A stretch of DNA of 64,000 bases from Paracyclopina nana (taxonomy: Eukaryota; Arthropoda; Copepoda; Cyclopoida; Cyclopettidae): the NCBI GenBank assembly GCA_019096065.1, contig JAGUCH010000003.1:9982001-10046000 (forward strand). The letters are read 5' to 3'. Numbering within the stretch: position 1 is the stretch's first letter; every line of letters starts with the position of its first letter. Of this stretch, positions 37,901-49,544 are shown piece by piece. The notes beneath the pieces were generated by a model. It made no database searches and was not told where the DNA came from. It saw nothing but the letters and a program-made list of their open reading frames with translations. The position numbers were made by a program, and so were the translations under genes.

Positions 37901-38107
37901 TTGACCCGTTGTTTTCCCGCCACATGGGCCGCCGGTCAGCACGAGCTTCCACACTTTCCTCTTCCGCTGCTCTTCAGCCATGATTTCTTCGAAATCTCTC
38001 AAGAGCTTCATTTTCGTGTTGATGGATTTGGGAGAGGAGAGAAATAGAGATGATGATTTTTTGCAGTGGCTGCCAATGCTGTCTTGCGATTTCAAGTGTC
38101 TTTTCAT
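34970..38107 (-). CDS. Ttd14: Ttd14 homologue (P-loop NTPase plus CYTH-like domain)
   Basis: The eight coding exons are 37772-38107, 36980-37177, 36519-36635, 36250-36456, 36084-36188, 35527-35703, 35330-35408 and 34970-35241. All have GT-AG borders, phase is kept throughout, and they give 496 residues. The alternative start at 38011 gives 464 residues and fits the usual family N-terminus better. An N-terminal P-loop ([12 protein letters not shown]) and [14 protein letters not shown] form the nucleotide-binding half. The CYTH-like half has [13 protein letters not shown] and [14 protein letters not shown]. In Drosophila, TTD14 binds GTP and phosphoinositide and is needed for trafficking of the TRPL channel in photoreceptors, and its wider role is in vesicle transport. 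The Asn/Glu-rich C-terminal tail after [10 protein letters not shown] is longer than I remember for fly TTD14. Introns 1 and 2 are partly or mostly made of dispersed MITE-family copies. Confidence 0.95.
36720..36968 (+). repeat. MITE-family copy filling Ttd14 intron 2
   Basis: GTTCATCTAC near 36727, GTAAGATACATTTTTTCGAC from 36815, GAGACTCGATTG near 36879, and TTTGCTTTCAG ending 36903 are all present. The GTAAGA-to-CAG span is 89 nt. The copy makes up about 250 of the 344 bp of intron 36636-36979, antisense to Ttd14, and ends about 12 bp from the exon 2 donor. Confidence 0.75.
37600..37765 (+). repeat. MITE-family copy abutting the Ttd14 exon 1 donor
   Basis: AATTCAAAAAAAGTCGCACTT, TTTGCGTTCAGTCCACAAAACTG near 37715 and the trailing GAGTTGAAAATACG mark a diverged forward copy. 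It ends a few bases from the exon 1 splice donor at 37771. Confidence 0.55.
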
Positions 38108-38224
38108 CAAAGGTGCACTTTTACAGTATGTATTTCTAACTACTTATTAAAGGAAAGAGTCTATTTTTTGTTGAAAAAAAATATCAACATCAATGCAGGT
38201 GTGAAAATAAAGAGAGGATACATC

Positions 38225-38440
38225 ACTTAATTTTGTTCATCGACAAAATGTATCGACGTAGCCAAGCGTATTTCCAAAGTTACAGTTCACTTTCAGTTTT
38301 CGAAACTGAATGCAAAATTGAAAGAAGAGCATCGAGTCTCATGAAAGTGCGATTTGTCTTGAAGTCTTGGCTACGTCAAAAAAATTGAGGCTTACGACAA
38401 AGCTGCAAATGTCGTCAGAATCGTAGATGAACTCAGCCTT
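38225..38440 (-). repeat. MITE-family copy upstream of Ttd14
   Basis: A perfect CAGTTTTCGAAACTG palindrome near 38295 is followed by CATCGAGTCTCATGAAAGTG. GTAGATGAAC near 38425 is a terminal motif. It lies about 120 bp upstream of the Ttd14 start codon, in sense orientation with the gene. Confidence 0.65.
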
Positions 38441-39617
38441 TGATAGAGAGAGACTCTTTGCTTTAACTAATTACTGAGTTTATGAACTTTATAGGACAGA
38501 GAGTCAACTTAGGATGAAAACTTCATGCGAAGCAAATCTTCTGCTCTGATTTATCATGCAAGCTTCAAATCTTCTCAGAACTGAACTGAACTGAAGACAC
38601 CGACGAAGAAGGAGAGACGAAAATGTGGAAAATGTACCTGATCAAGAATACGTTAAATGTGTTAGTTTTTGTTGGTTTTTCACTCTGATTGGATCCTCAG
38701 ATTTTTGGTCTTCAACTAAAGTGTCCAAAGACTTGATGACGAAACTGCGGCGGTGGAACTCTTGCTCTGAAGAAGAAGAATTTCAGTCTGCTGAATATTT
38801 TGCTTGGGCTTCCATGGACTCTTTTTGCTGGTGGCAATCACTTTCATAATTATTTGCCGTCAACTCTTATCTTCCTTGCAGGATTCTTCCACTTTGCTGA
38901 CTGCTGCTGAAACTAAGAACAAGAAGAAGTTGCAACGTCCAGCTTGAGTTCACTTTTATTATTATTTAGATAGACTGACCGCAGAAGCAGCGTGAGCAGC
39001 ATATCATATAGCGCGCAATTATCAGTGCGCGCACAGTGGGGTAAAAATAGCTGCAAAACGCGCGCCATTTCCATTCACCTGACACCAAATGACAAATTCC
39101 GCATTTTCTGCGAACTCGTCATTCGTAAAGGGGTTTTCCACCTTATACACAAATGAGCGTGTGACGTCATCACATTTTTTGAGAAGTGCTAACAAAGGTG
39201 CAATTTACGCGAATGATGGATTATTCGCGCAAGAATTTCAAAAAGTAAAATTTTTCAGCGGGAAATGTTGCCAAACAAAAAATGCCAAGATGATGGATTA
39301 TTTATCTTTTTTTCGGTGAAAAATCTGGGTTTTTTCTACTCCTCCCCCAAAAGACAAGTGCTTACAATTTGATGATGGGAGAAAAATACTAGAGCTATTA
39401 GTAGGGTGGCGTAAATTGATTTCTTGTTTGGCCTAACTAGTTTAGCCTACAAAAATCATGTGTGACTACATCTTGTCTACTGTGCTCAAGCTCACAAAAT
39501 ACAAGCAACTTTTTCCCATTTTTCAGAAGAAAAAATCTACGCTGTAAAATCTAGCGTTTCGTCAGCCTTAAAAAAGTATACTGGAGTGAGGACTTCTTTT
39601 CAAGGGCTTCATTTCTA

Positions 39618-39775
39618 ATGCTCTGTTCATCTACAGACTCCTTAAGGAATCGGAACGCGAAATTCCTTAGGGCAAAGGAGTTCTCAGTACATAAACTAGC
39701 TGCGTAGAGTTGTCATTATGCATGGATTTGTCATAATGCATTCCTTAAGGAAAGGTAGATGAACAGTATATAAAT
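39618..39775. repeat. Related MITE with GTTCATCTAC ends but a different core
   Basis: The left end is CTGTTCATCTACAGACTCC and the right end is GGTAGATGAACAG. Inside, CTCCTTAAGGAAT and ATTCCTTAAGGAAAG repeat. It lacks GTAAGATAC and the CAGTTTC palindrome, so it shares only the ends with the main family. Confidence 0.6.
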
Positions 39776-41073
39776 ATTCATAAGGTGCTCACCTACACTT
39801 TTTTGCATTTTCATAATAATTTTACACACGTTTTGAAAGATTTAAAAAGTGTATTCTTGGCTTTTCTTTCAAGGGCAAAGTACAACTTAAAATTGTAAAT
39901 AAATTATTTTAACTTGACTAGCCTTTATTTTTCATATTTAAAATAACACAAATATAATAATATAAGTTAATTTGTAGGAGCAATTTCAGGATATTTCCTC
40001 TCAAAGAACCCCAATTAATAGATGAACATCTCATGTTTGTAGGCCTCGCGTTAATTAGATGCAAATAATTTTTCTGGTTTCCACTCCAGCACAAATGTCG
40101 CGAGTTATTGCTATATTTAAACAAAAGCAGCAGAAAAAGCAGTTTTACAAACAAGATGCCACTTCTCCAGCTGCTGAGAAAAAGGGTTCAACTTTCGTGC
40201 TACTGAAGAGCAAATTGGGTTAAGGTCACAGTTGGGGTCACTAAAACACTATCAGTTTCACTTAGTGTCTCCAAATTCCCCACATGCTTTCCACTCAGTA
40301 AATAGAAAGCTCCGTTCAAATTGTATAATAACACGCTTATGGCTAACGAAGAAATCAAAACCGGAAACACGTGGTTAAGTTTGTTTACCTACCAAAAAGA
40401 AGTGAGTCACCTTCCCGGATTTCACTGCATGAGCAAATTACAGCGAAAAAACAATACTGAAGCTGATTAGAAAGGCTCGGGAAAATGTGCTTTTTTCCTC
40501 TGCCCTTAATAGTAAAAAGGCAGACTGAGCTTTCTAATCGAGATCTGGAAGGAGACTGATCTTCAGGACAACGACTCGGACTTCGTTGAAAAGCGCATTT
40601 TATTATACAATATAGCAAGCATTTGCTAGCTGCTGAACCTGAAGCTGGCTTTTGTCCAGGATCTGAATCGAGGCTCAGCATGTACAAGGTTATTTGCAAT
40701 TTTTTCCTTTTAACAAAATATCAAAGAATCATCAAAAATCATCAAGTGGTTTTTTGCTCATTCCGGATAATTAGTATTTTTTAAGGTATTGGTGATTTTC
40801 AATATAGGACAATAAATAATTAAGTGTACATGCTAAGCCAAGTTAAGCAACAAACAACAAAGGCATCTAGCACGTTTTCCGGCAAAAATCTATTTTAAAT
40901 CAAAATGCACAACCCAAGCGTTCGTTGATCTCTTTAGCTTAATGCTACGTTCACATACTAAACAAAATTATTCAATTAAATTGCGTTCTTACTTCAAGCA
41001 TCCCATTTTTTAGCATTAAGCTTGTGTGAACATTTAAATATGCTTGTGGCCTAAAAAATTAGGCATAAGTGAA

Positions 41074-41298
41074 TTAGTCCCTGTTCACCTGCATTATTAT
41101 CAGCAAAATAACGCGCGATATTATGATGAAATTTGCAAATATGTGGTATTTGTAAAATCATTTTTCAGATTTTGACTTAGGAATCGGTCTATTGGTACCA
41201 AAAGCCATCCTACACCAATATAAAAATTCTCAGTTTCTCAGTATTTCTCTCCAATATTTTGCCAAAATAACGGCCATAATAAGCAGGTGAACAGGCCC
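41074..41298. repeat. PIF/Harbinger-like MITE
   Basis: Inverted ends around CCTGTTCACCTGC (41080-41092) and GCAGGTGAACAGG (41283-41295) extend outwards to GTC and GCC. They are flanked on both sides by TTA, the three-base target duplication of PIF/Harbinger elements. It is about 220 bp with no coding capacity. Confidence 0.65.
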
Positions 41299-41309
41299 TT
41301 AATTCAATT

Positions 41310-41538
41310 GCCATACCATCGGTCGGCTTTCGATTTAACGAATTTTTGTTTTTGCAAACGGATACATTTTTTGATGTAACCTACAGTACAAGCCAAATCA
41401 CAAAACAATGAAGCTCGATTGTCATCTCTCAATTTAGTTTTCAGTGTCTGGCACTGAAATGTGACATTCGTGGAAAAACAAGTCTTCCCGTCAATATTTT
41501 CTGATTTACACATAGTAGATGAACGCCACATTAGAGGC
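41310..41538 (+). repeat. MITE-family copy, right end intact
   Basis: AGCTCGATTGTCATCTCTC near 41411, TTTAGTTTTCAGTGTCTGGCACTG near 41438 and GTAGATGAACGCCACATTA near 41516 are present. The right end with CATTA suggests a TA target duplication. Confidence 0.65.
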
Positions 41539-42334
41539 CTATGTAAGGCGATCAATTTTTGTTGCCTCAAAAGGCCAATGTCATCCAGCTAAGTTCAGTT
41601 TTGTCCGGAAAATCATTAATAACTAATCAATGCAATCGATAAGCAAACTGCTTTGTGCTAAGTTCATATGTGAAAAAAGTAGTACAAAGTGGAAGCTAGA
41701 AAGCTGACCGCAAAACCTGGAGAGCAAATGGTGCAAACTGGAAAAAACCTGAACTCATGCTGAAGTTGCATATTGATCAAATAGTAAATGCCTAGCTTGG
41801 AATTTTTTTTCACAGGCCGTAAAAACAAGGCCATCGCACTTTTGCTGTCTTGGCAAAAAATGCTGGAAAAAATAGTACAAGTATGCGCGACCGAAAATCG
41901 AAATAGCCCACTGTGCAGCGTTTCACCAGCAAACAAAGTAATTTTATGCAACTCACCTTATGTAGAGTAAAATAATGGTGAATGTCTCAAAAATATAGGA
42001 TGATTAGCCAGCCTTTTACGATGACTGGCAACGTCATAAAGGCTGCTGGCCAAAGAGACCAACCAAGAATTTGGCCTTGACTTGAGTAGGGTGGTAATCC
42101 GCCATTTTGCAATTAATGTAGATTTCTCGAGAAATCGAAGCAGCTCACACGTGTTAGCCAACTGCCAAGCGAAGTCTGCTGCTGCTGCTGTTGTCGTTGC
42201 TGCCTCTCTTGTTTTGCTATGGAAGCAGAAGCTTTCTAATTTCCCCACTTCCTTTTCGCAACTTTTTTCTACTTGCGCTCCAAGCAACCTCTCGCACCAA
42301 CTGAAAAAAAACTCGATTATACTAAAGTTTAAGA

Positions 42335-42515
42335 TATGATTATCGACATTTATGTGGTTGTTGTAAGATACATTTTTTTGACGTATCCATGATTTCAAGT
42401 CAAATCACTCTTTAATGAGACTCTATGGTCATCATTCAATTTTGTTGTCAGTTTCTAATACTGAAAAGAGATATTTTTGGTAAAACGTCTTCTTACGTCA
42501 TGATTTCTTTAAGTG
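42335..42515 (+). repeat. MITE-family copy upstream of the protease homologue
   Basis: GTAAGATACATTTTTTTGAC starts at 42363 and TTTTGTTGTCAG ends at 42451 (89 nt), followed by TTTCTAATACTGAAA. It lies about 160 bp upstream of the start codon at 42671, in sense orientation. Confidence 0.7.
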
Positions 42516-42670
42516 ATTGTACTATCAAATTTTGGAGGCTATTTGCAAAAAATGATAATGAGGGTTTTTATCAAAAAAAGCCACATTTTCACTTGTCTAG
42601 ACAATTGGAAGTGCCAAAATGCAGTAATTTGATGCTTTGCCATTCATGCCAGCTTACACACAATTGTAGC

Positions 42671-45600
42671 ATGATGGCAGTGCAAATTCTGCTTTTTTTG
42701 CTGATTCTAAAACTAGACACTTCTCAGCAGAAGGTGAGATCAAAATGGCCACTTCAATTTTTTCATAATTAAATTACATTTTTAGGGATGTGAGTTCAGG
42801 ATTGGAGGAGCTGAGGCTGAAAAGTTTTTTAGATGGACCATGATTGACCCTGTCAACTATTTTGTACCTTCAGAATTCAACTTTTTTTGCAAGCAAGCTG
42901 ATGGAAGTTCAACTTGTCGATTTCCTCAGGATTTACGTTCTCAATCTTACTGGAGTATCTTGGCCTTTTTAAAAATTATTGCCCAACTAAAAGAAGCTTC
43001 TAGGTGATAAGAATTTGCCCCAGGATCAAAGTTATAAATACATGTACCACCCCTATGTATATGGTATTCAGGGCAGTTCGTATCCAGAAGTCGACGTTGG
43101 CAACTTCTACACTGAAAGATGGGTTTGTGGAGTGATAAGAAAAGTATAATTTACACTATTTTTTCTTCAAATTACTTTAGCAAGTTTTGAGTTAGAGTTT
43201 TGAGTACAATAATGAAAATCGAGCCAAAGCTCCGATAACAATGATGATTGAGGCGGTAAAGCACTCTATAATTAAGTTATTACGGTAATTTGAATTATTT
43301 GCAATTCAAGCACGAAATTGTTGGGTGGGAGTTTAAAAAAGTGGACGAATATGATGCGTATGTGAATACAGATGGATACTGCTCATTTCCTTGCCCTCTG
43401 GTGATCAAAATTTCGAGTCCGGATTTCACTGACCAAGGATTCAATGGATACTACGTAATGAACTTTCCCACAACTTTTGCCAATGAGTTCATCAATTCGG
43501 ATGGGTTTGGACCCGGCAATGGAATGATTCCGAGCTACAAGCATCTCCAAAGAAACCTCTATCTTTTCCCAGCCTTCAAGGATCTGGACGGTATTTCGAA
43601 TACATCAATTACAGTAGTCGATAATCTTGACGAGCAAGAAACGTTTTCCTTCTGGATTCGTATTCAGTTCCGGAAACTGAAAACTAATTTGAGAGTTGAC
43701 AATTGAGTCTCATTACTTTGCGTTTTGATTTGCTCAAGTTGTCCAGCCAAAAAACTAAAAAACTGTATCTTACGGCAAATGATTATAGACGATACATTAT
43801 TTTAGATAGCTGTAAGAAACATGGGAAATGGGCATCTCATTGAATGTAGAATTTCAGCCATAAATGGGACAGGAAGATATATCATCACTGAAAACCCTAG
43901 AGGACCTTTTTGCCCAGGCATTTACACAAGCCTCACGGTGTCTCATGTCACAATAATGGGCCTGGAAAATATGCATCAAAGGTATTGCTTTTCCTTTGGC
44001 TCGATTTTGGACTGGAGAGAATTCCAGGTCAACAATGAGGGTATGCAAATAACAATGGGATATTAAGGTAATCAATTTCTTAACATTGTTAGGAATGGTC
44101 ACAAGTGAGAAGGAAATCAAGAGGTATTCCATTGAAAGGCTGAGTAAGCAATGTGGACTGACCTACAAGGCCACAGAAAACACACTTTTAGGATCTGGTT
44201 ATCAGCCATTTGTGGTAAATGTGGAAGTGGATGGGTACACGCACAATACCAAGAATTTACTATTAATTAATAATTTGGAAATTCTTCAAGGTTTCAATGT
44301 ATTGGAACGTTGATAAGTTCTATGCACGTTTTGACACTTGCAAATTGCTTCATGGTCAATAGTGTAATTATAAATTAGTTCAACGTTAATACAAATGTAT
44401 TGGATATGTAGTTTAGGACATTTTTGACATAGAGGAAAATGTCATAAGAAAATGTGGATTTCTTTCCGGATGGCAAAACTGCAAAAGGTGGTTCCATTTG
44501 AACACAGGGTAATTTGAATGTATTTGAATACATATCATTGAGTAATTGTTATTTTCAAGGGGGTCCAATTCAATACGTTCTCCAGTTCAAGTGACAACTT
44601 TTGAAAGCATCACAGGAGCTTCAGCTAGTTTGCCAGTGAATTGGTTCGAAATTCACCCATTATTTAATGGGCAAGAATTCGATTTGGCTATAATTGGCCT
44701 GGACTCTTACATAGCCAGGTGCAAATCTGAATACATCGGAAATACATAATCTTACATCTTATTTGATGATCATGCGCTAGAAATGTTCATTTGCATCCAA
44801 TTTGCTTGCCAGACTGGAATCGATTAGATGAGGAGAACAAACCGACAATCACGAAAATGTACCGATACAATCAGTGGGAAAAGTACCAAACTCTGTATTC
44901 ATTGAAAGCTATGCACAAAGATGCTCGATTCACCAATGTATGGACTGATGTGAATGGGCCTTCCAAATTTGTGGTATGTTTGCACAAATTCACAAGTTTA
45001 CTACCCCCTTTTTTCCCTATCCTATTTTCTCCCTCAAAAGAAATGCAATGTCAGCCATTTGACATCTGATTGGAGGAACCACTGCAACTTGAAACCTTAC
45101 AAGGTTTTGCTTTTAGTTTTTCCTGCTAATTATGTATTTTACATAAACCTTGAAGTAGGACCCTCCAAATCTTATCTATGACAGCCCAGTGTATGGAGGT
45201 AACAAATACATTAAATGCTAGAAAAAATTATGAAAATGTACTCGAAATACAGATTTGTTCAAGAACGAGGATCCTGATGAAGTCAATACAAATCGAGGGT
45301 AATATACGTAAGATACAATAGTCAAATACTTTTCTACATGACGTTATTTCTTTTTTAAGGATCAGAAAATATGCTTGCCAATACTTTTACGACTTGTTGA
45401 CCAAAGAAGAGTCCAACGCTAAATTAACAGTGAGATACTAAAGACACACAAATAAAAGTAGCCTTATGAAATGTATCGAATACAGAGGACACAGAGGCAA
45501 ATCAGAGGGCTGAAACACTCAATCGAATGCTTCGCAGTGGTGACCATGGAGTTTCCAGATGACGAAACTCGTGAGAGCCTAATAACATTACTGAATGCAG

Positions 45601-47382
45601 CCAAAATACGTATTTTTCTCAGAAAACGGACTAAAATGCTACGAAAGACGCAAACGATGCCTAAGTCAACGTGGATGGTGCTTAACTGGGGACGAGTTTG
45701 GATTTTGCAGCGAAATTAACGAGTTGCCGGACACGCCAGATTTTTTGCACCCCTTATTTGAAGTTCCCACGTTTATCTTGCCGAAAGAAGTACTACTATA
45801 AGAGTCGTGGTTTTATACTGTGCTCCTAAGGACTCAAGAGAAAAACCCAATTTTTTCAGGATTGCCAAAATGCACAACTGATCAACTCAGAATCCCGGAT
45901 TTGCACTGGTCACATTACACACAGCCCGACCGAATACATTTTGCAAGTAAGCTTACATTTTTCAATAGAGGATACATTTGAAAATGCAATTGAAATAAAA
46001 ATACTTTCATAGAAGTACTAATAGTGGTGTGAATGTAGGAATACTTCTGTTGAAGAAGGAATACTACTGTGGAAGTAGGAATACTTCTGTGGAAGTAGGA
46101 ATACTTCTGTGGAAGTAGGAATACTTCTGTGGAAGTAGGAATACTTCTATGGAAGTAGGATTACTTCTCTGGAAGTAGTATGAATACTTCTGTGGAAGTA
46201 GTAGGAATACTTCAGAGGAAGTAGGATTAGTTCTGAGGAAGTAGGATTACTTCTGAGGAAATAGGAACACTTATATTTTGTGGAAGTAGAAATACTTCAG
46301 TTAAAATTAAAATATTAGGGCAAGATTAGTGAGACGGCTAGCACGAATGCATCCATAAAATAGAAAACGTATAGGTTACGTAGCACTTTTCCAATTTATA
46401 AATACGTTTAATTAGGGTTTACAGTGGTCTCTAATCAATACACGATGTTTTTCTTTGATTTAAGGTTAGCAATCAACATGTGACCTTAAGCAACGGAACG
46501 ACTGTTTTGAAGGCCGTGTATGACGTCGTGGAATACATATCCGGAATCCAGCGACCTTTGGTGCGATCTCCGGACTCAACCGGAAGAGTTCGCGTGCTCG
46601 ATACGTAAGAATGTATTTTATAGCTACTGTTGGCTCTTTGCAAAACGACTGTATTTTCTAGGGCTCTGGAAGGAACCTGCCATGGAGCTGGGCTAATGTC
46701 CGATTTAGATAAAGGCTCGCCAACTTATTTTCGATATCCGATTGAAAAATCATCCAATGGTCAAGATGCCAGCCCTGGAACGGCTTACGCTGTATTGTAT
46801 AGCTTGCAGAAGATCGGGGGCAGATATTGCGACTTTAAAACCTACACCGATACAGAGGTGTATTTGTGAACACTTAAAACTTAAGCCAGGGCTCAAATTA
46901 CGGTTTCGGCAGGTCTTGGTAGCAATGGATGATGTGATGGAGTGGATATCAACTGTGATAATGGAGATCAATGGCAGCAAAGGATCCCCTTATGATATTG
47001 ACTACACCAAAGTCAACCTCAACATCGAGTCCATGATTGTGACAACGACAACAAGGACAACCAACTTGGACAAGGTTCAAATTTGTTCAAATTTTTCCGG
47101 GCTTTTTAAAGTAATTTTTTGCTGTAGACAACTACCAATTTTGAGCAGGCTTGGGCTGGCAGATATTTCTTCAAAAATTCCTCAGAGGAGACAGAATTGG
47201 CTTATCCGGGGTTTAAACTGTACTACCATGGAAAGAGCCATTTGCAGACCAAACCTCCGATAATATTCCTCGAGAATTATGACTATGCTGACTACATTTC
47301 CAACTCTGCGAAGTCATTGAATCAAATATGGGCCATCATTTCCTGCCTTTTGATCGCCAAACTGCCGGCTATATCCTACTAA
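42671..47382 (+). CDS. Secreted trypsin-like serine protease homologue (pseudoenzyme), multi-exon
   Basis: About 20 exons; the best are 42671-42733, 42786-43003, 43024-43143, 43311-43590, 43810-44040, 44093-44290, 44433-44508, 44560-44718, 44781-44973, 45041-45103, 45159-45198, 45253-45298, 45360-45429, 45860-45946, 46465-46604, 46662-46857, 46913-47074 and 47128-47382. Two junctions (near 43003 and 45430-45600) do not yet fit phase. The product is roughly 900-950 residues. Exon 1 encodes a signal peptide (VQILLFLLILKLDTS). The trypsin-like part starts near CGLTYKATENTLLGSGYQPF. It keeps an Asp block (FDLAIIGL) and NVHLHPICLPDW, but has ENVIRKC where TAAHC is expected and CHGAGLMS where the GDSGGP serine block is expected. 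It is therefore probably catalytically inactive. VLVAMDDVMEWISTVI matches the usual C-terminal helix. The last 18 residues are hydrophobic and could be a membrane or GPI-anchor signal. Confidence 0.65.
43650..43803 (-). repeat. MITE-family copy filling intron 4 of the protease homologue
   Basis: CAGTTCCGGAAACTGAAAAC near 43666, GACAATTGAGTCTCATT near 43698 and TGTATCTTACGGC near 43764 are the reverse of the family core. It fills most of the 219-bp intron 43591-43809 and ends about 6 bp from the exon 5 acceptor, antisense to the gene. Confidence 0.7.
46036..46301. repeat. 20-bp minisatellite with palindromic unit, intronic
   Basis: About a dozen head-to-tail units of about 20 bp contain GGAATACTTCTGTGGAAGTA. 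The first five or six are nearly perfect and later ones drift. Each unit holds TACTTC-TGTG-GAAGTA, a small hairpin. The array lies in an intron of the protease homologue between 45946 and 46465. Confidence 0.9.
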
Positions 47383-47508
47383 CTGTATTTGCATACTAGA
47401 TAAAAAATATCAGGCTTACCTTCACGTTTTCGCAATGGAGTTTTTGGGAAGAGTGGAAAAAGTTCCGCCCGTCAAAATTGCGTTGTTTTCACTTTTAAGA
47501 GTTTGTTG

Positions 47509-47700
47509 TTTTGTTTACACTCGGACTAACGTGCTACAGCGCTACCGGACAAAAAGACTCGAAATAACCCAAAACCTGTCAAAAAATGACTTTAAAATTG
47601 ATTTAGACTAAAATCAGTTTTTGTTTTCGTTCGTACTAACATGCTGAAGCGCTACCAGAACAAATTGACGTAAATCAACCCAAACATGTGCAAAAATGAC
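47509..47700 (+). repeat. Diverged direct duplication, two units
   Basis: 47509-47590 and 47620-47700 share ACTAACGTGCTACAGCGCTA (ACTAACATGCTGAAGCGCTA in the second) and end in AAAAATGAC. The units are about 80 bp each, spaced by about 110 bp. Confidence 0.7.
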
Positions 47701-49544
47701 CTTCACCGCGGTAATTTAAGATGAAATGTCAAAAGTCATCATTTTATTGGCTTTTGGCCTATGAAGTCGTAGAAATGCACCGATTTGACCTGGATTGGAC
47801 CACTTTTGTGTGCACCAGCAGGAAAAAAAGGACAATCGAATTATTCATCATAAAGTTGTTGCATGTTTTTGCCACATCCATTTGTGCCTCATGCACTCAA
47901 GTTTAGGATGTCATATTTTCAACTGGCAAGAAACATGCGAACATACACCAAAATTGAAGGGTGGGACCACTGTGTTTGTGTGTTGTTTGGGCTCCAAAAA
48001 AAAAGCCAGGAAGCCCTTTTTGTGAGTGTGTGCAAATACGGTTTTTTTCTGGCTGTTTTCTCAATTTGTGTTGCATCTCAGCTTTGCTGCTGCAGAGAGC
48101 TAAAGTTTTAAATTGCATGATTTATTGTGACGTGTGGCTTATTATTATTAGTGATAGTAAAATATTTGCATCATGTGTCAAAATGACGCCACAAAAGTGG
48201 CCAAAAATACTTTTCCAGGATTATTCATATTCAATTCAGTAGCGTTATGTCATGTATCTTTTACAAAAAACGAGAAAAATATTATTTATATAGTAGATGA
48301 ACGACACATTAAATGCAACTATTTGGCTAAATAATCTAGTGAAACTTGGCTTTTTTTGCCACTTTGCAGCTAGCTGCACGTAACAGAAGTATATACTCCA
48401 GCCTAAATTCCAAAGCACACAGACATTAGAGTGGTTTCAACAAGAGTTTATTGAGCATTCAAGACAAGTTTGGGCCATCTCATGAGCAACTAAAATGGAA
48501 CCAGGAAGAAATGCTTGGGCAAGAATGGCAAAAATGCTTCTCGTTACATGGAACCTTTTTAATTTCTGGGCATTTTCCCCTCGCCATGAAGCCTTCAATA
48601 AAATGACGGTAGCCTGTAAAATGTAAATGCAATTCTCCACTGGATTCTCACATGGGGAAAAACAGGCGAGGAAAAAACTTTTTTTTGCCTTTAATGCACT
48701 TCTTGCACGCAGCTCTAATTCTTGTGCTGCATTTTTATTTACTTTCGGATTAATTCATCACAGCAAGAAGGGAAAACCAAGCTAGTTAGCATCCGTTGAC
48801 TACTGTAATACATAGCTATTTACAGTGGAATAGTTTCAAAATACAGTCATAAAACTAGTAGCACTGCCAGCCATTAAAAGCCCTGGTACCAATTTTGGGC
48901 TGGTGCACACTGGGGCAACTGACCCTTGAAAGCCCCCTTTTTGTACTGTATGCCTTTGGCTGAAAGAAATGAGGGTGGTAATGTTTTGAGCTGAAATGAG
49001 AGTGTGTTAATTAAGGAAGGAGGGAAAAAAGCTCTAATTTCTATTGCTCTTAATGGCCACCGAGTGTTGTATGGATTTTAATGGCAAGCGAGGCTTCAAT
49101 TCTTCGCCGTCGTATAAATCTGGCCTGAAAAGCTTTCAGCTTGAAATGGGCATGGAAAATGAAGTATACTGTAATTGCTTGTTCAATCATTTTTTTTTCG
49201 CGGACAAAAGGCAGCTAATGCCCATTGACGGCAAATTTGCATAATTTTTTGCTAATGGTAATTCCTGGAGGTGAAATATTGCATCTTTTAAAGTTTGGCC
49301 CAAGCTCTTTTCACAATATAGTATATGTGAAATTTAATGATGAGATCACACACAAAATGCATTATTTGCCGTATATTATCCTGCAAGGTACCAATTTTGC
49401 TGCTGCGGTGCAGCACACAAAAATATCACCATGCTGCAGTAATAATGATCGTAACAATCATGTTTGTCATAAATACGAACAATATTTTTTTATGTGGGGA
49501 GTATAGGGAGAAATATGGCTGCTATTACATACATACCCACGCGG

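Larger units (their letters stand above)
38441..42334. other. Intergenic stretch between divergent genes
   Basis: It separates Ttd14 (minus) from the protease homologue (plus). It contains three inverted-repeat elements, described separately, and no exon I can support. Confidence 0.55.

Noticed and set aside
39032-39060. CACAGTGGGGTAAAA as a third Transib-like end
   Set aside because: The following sequence does not match the two elements, and no paired end or 5-bp duplication was found.
45470-45600. A single continuous exon joining 45471-45719
   Set aside because: The cysteine-rich downstream part (CYERRKRC) reads in a different frame from the upstream part, so a short intron or other structure is likely. 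Left unresolved.
46036-46301. Regular 20-bp repeats as a CRISPR array
   Set aside because: Units are contiguous without spacers and lie in an intron of a eukaryotic gene.
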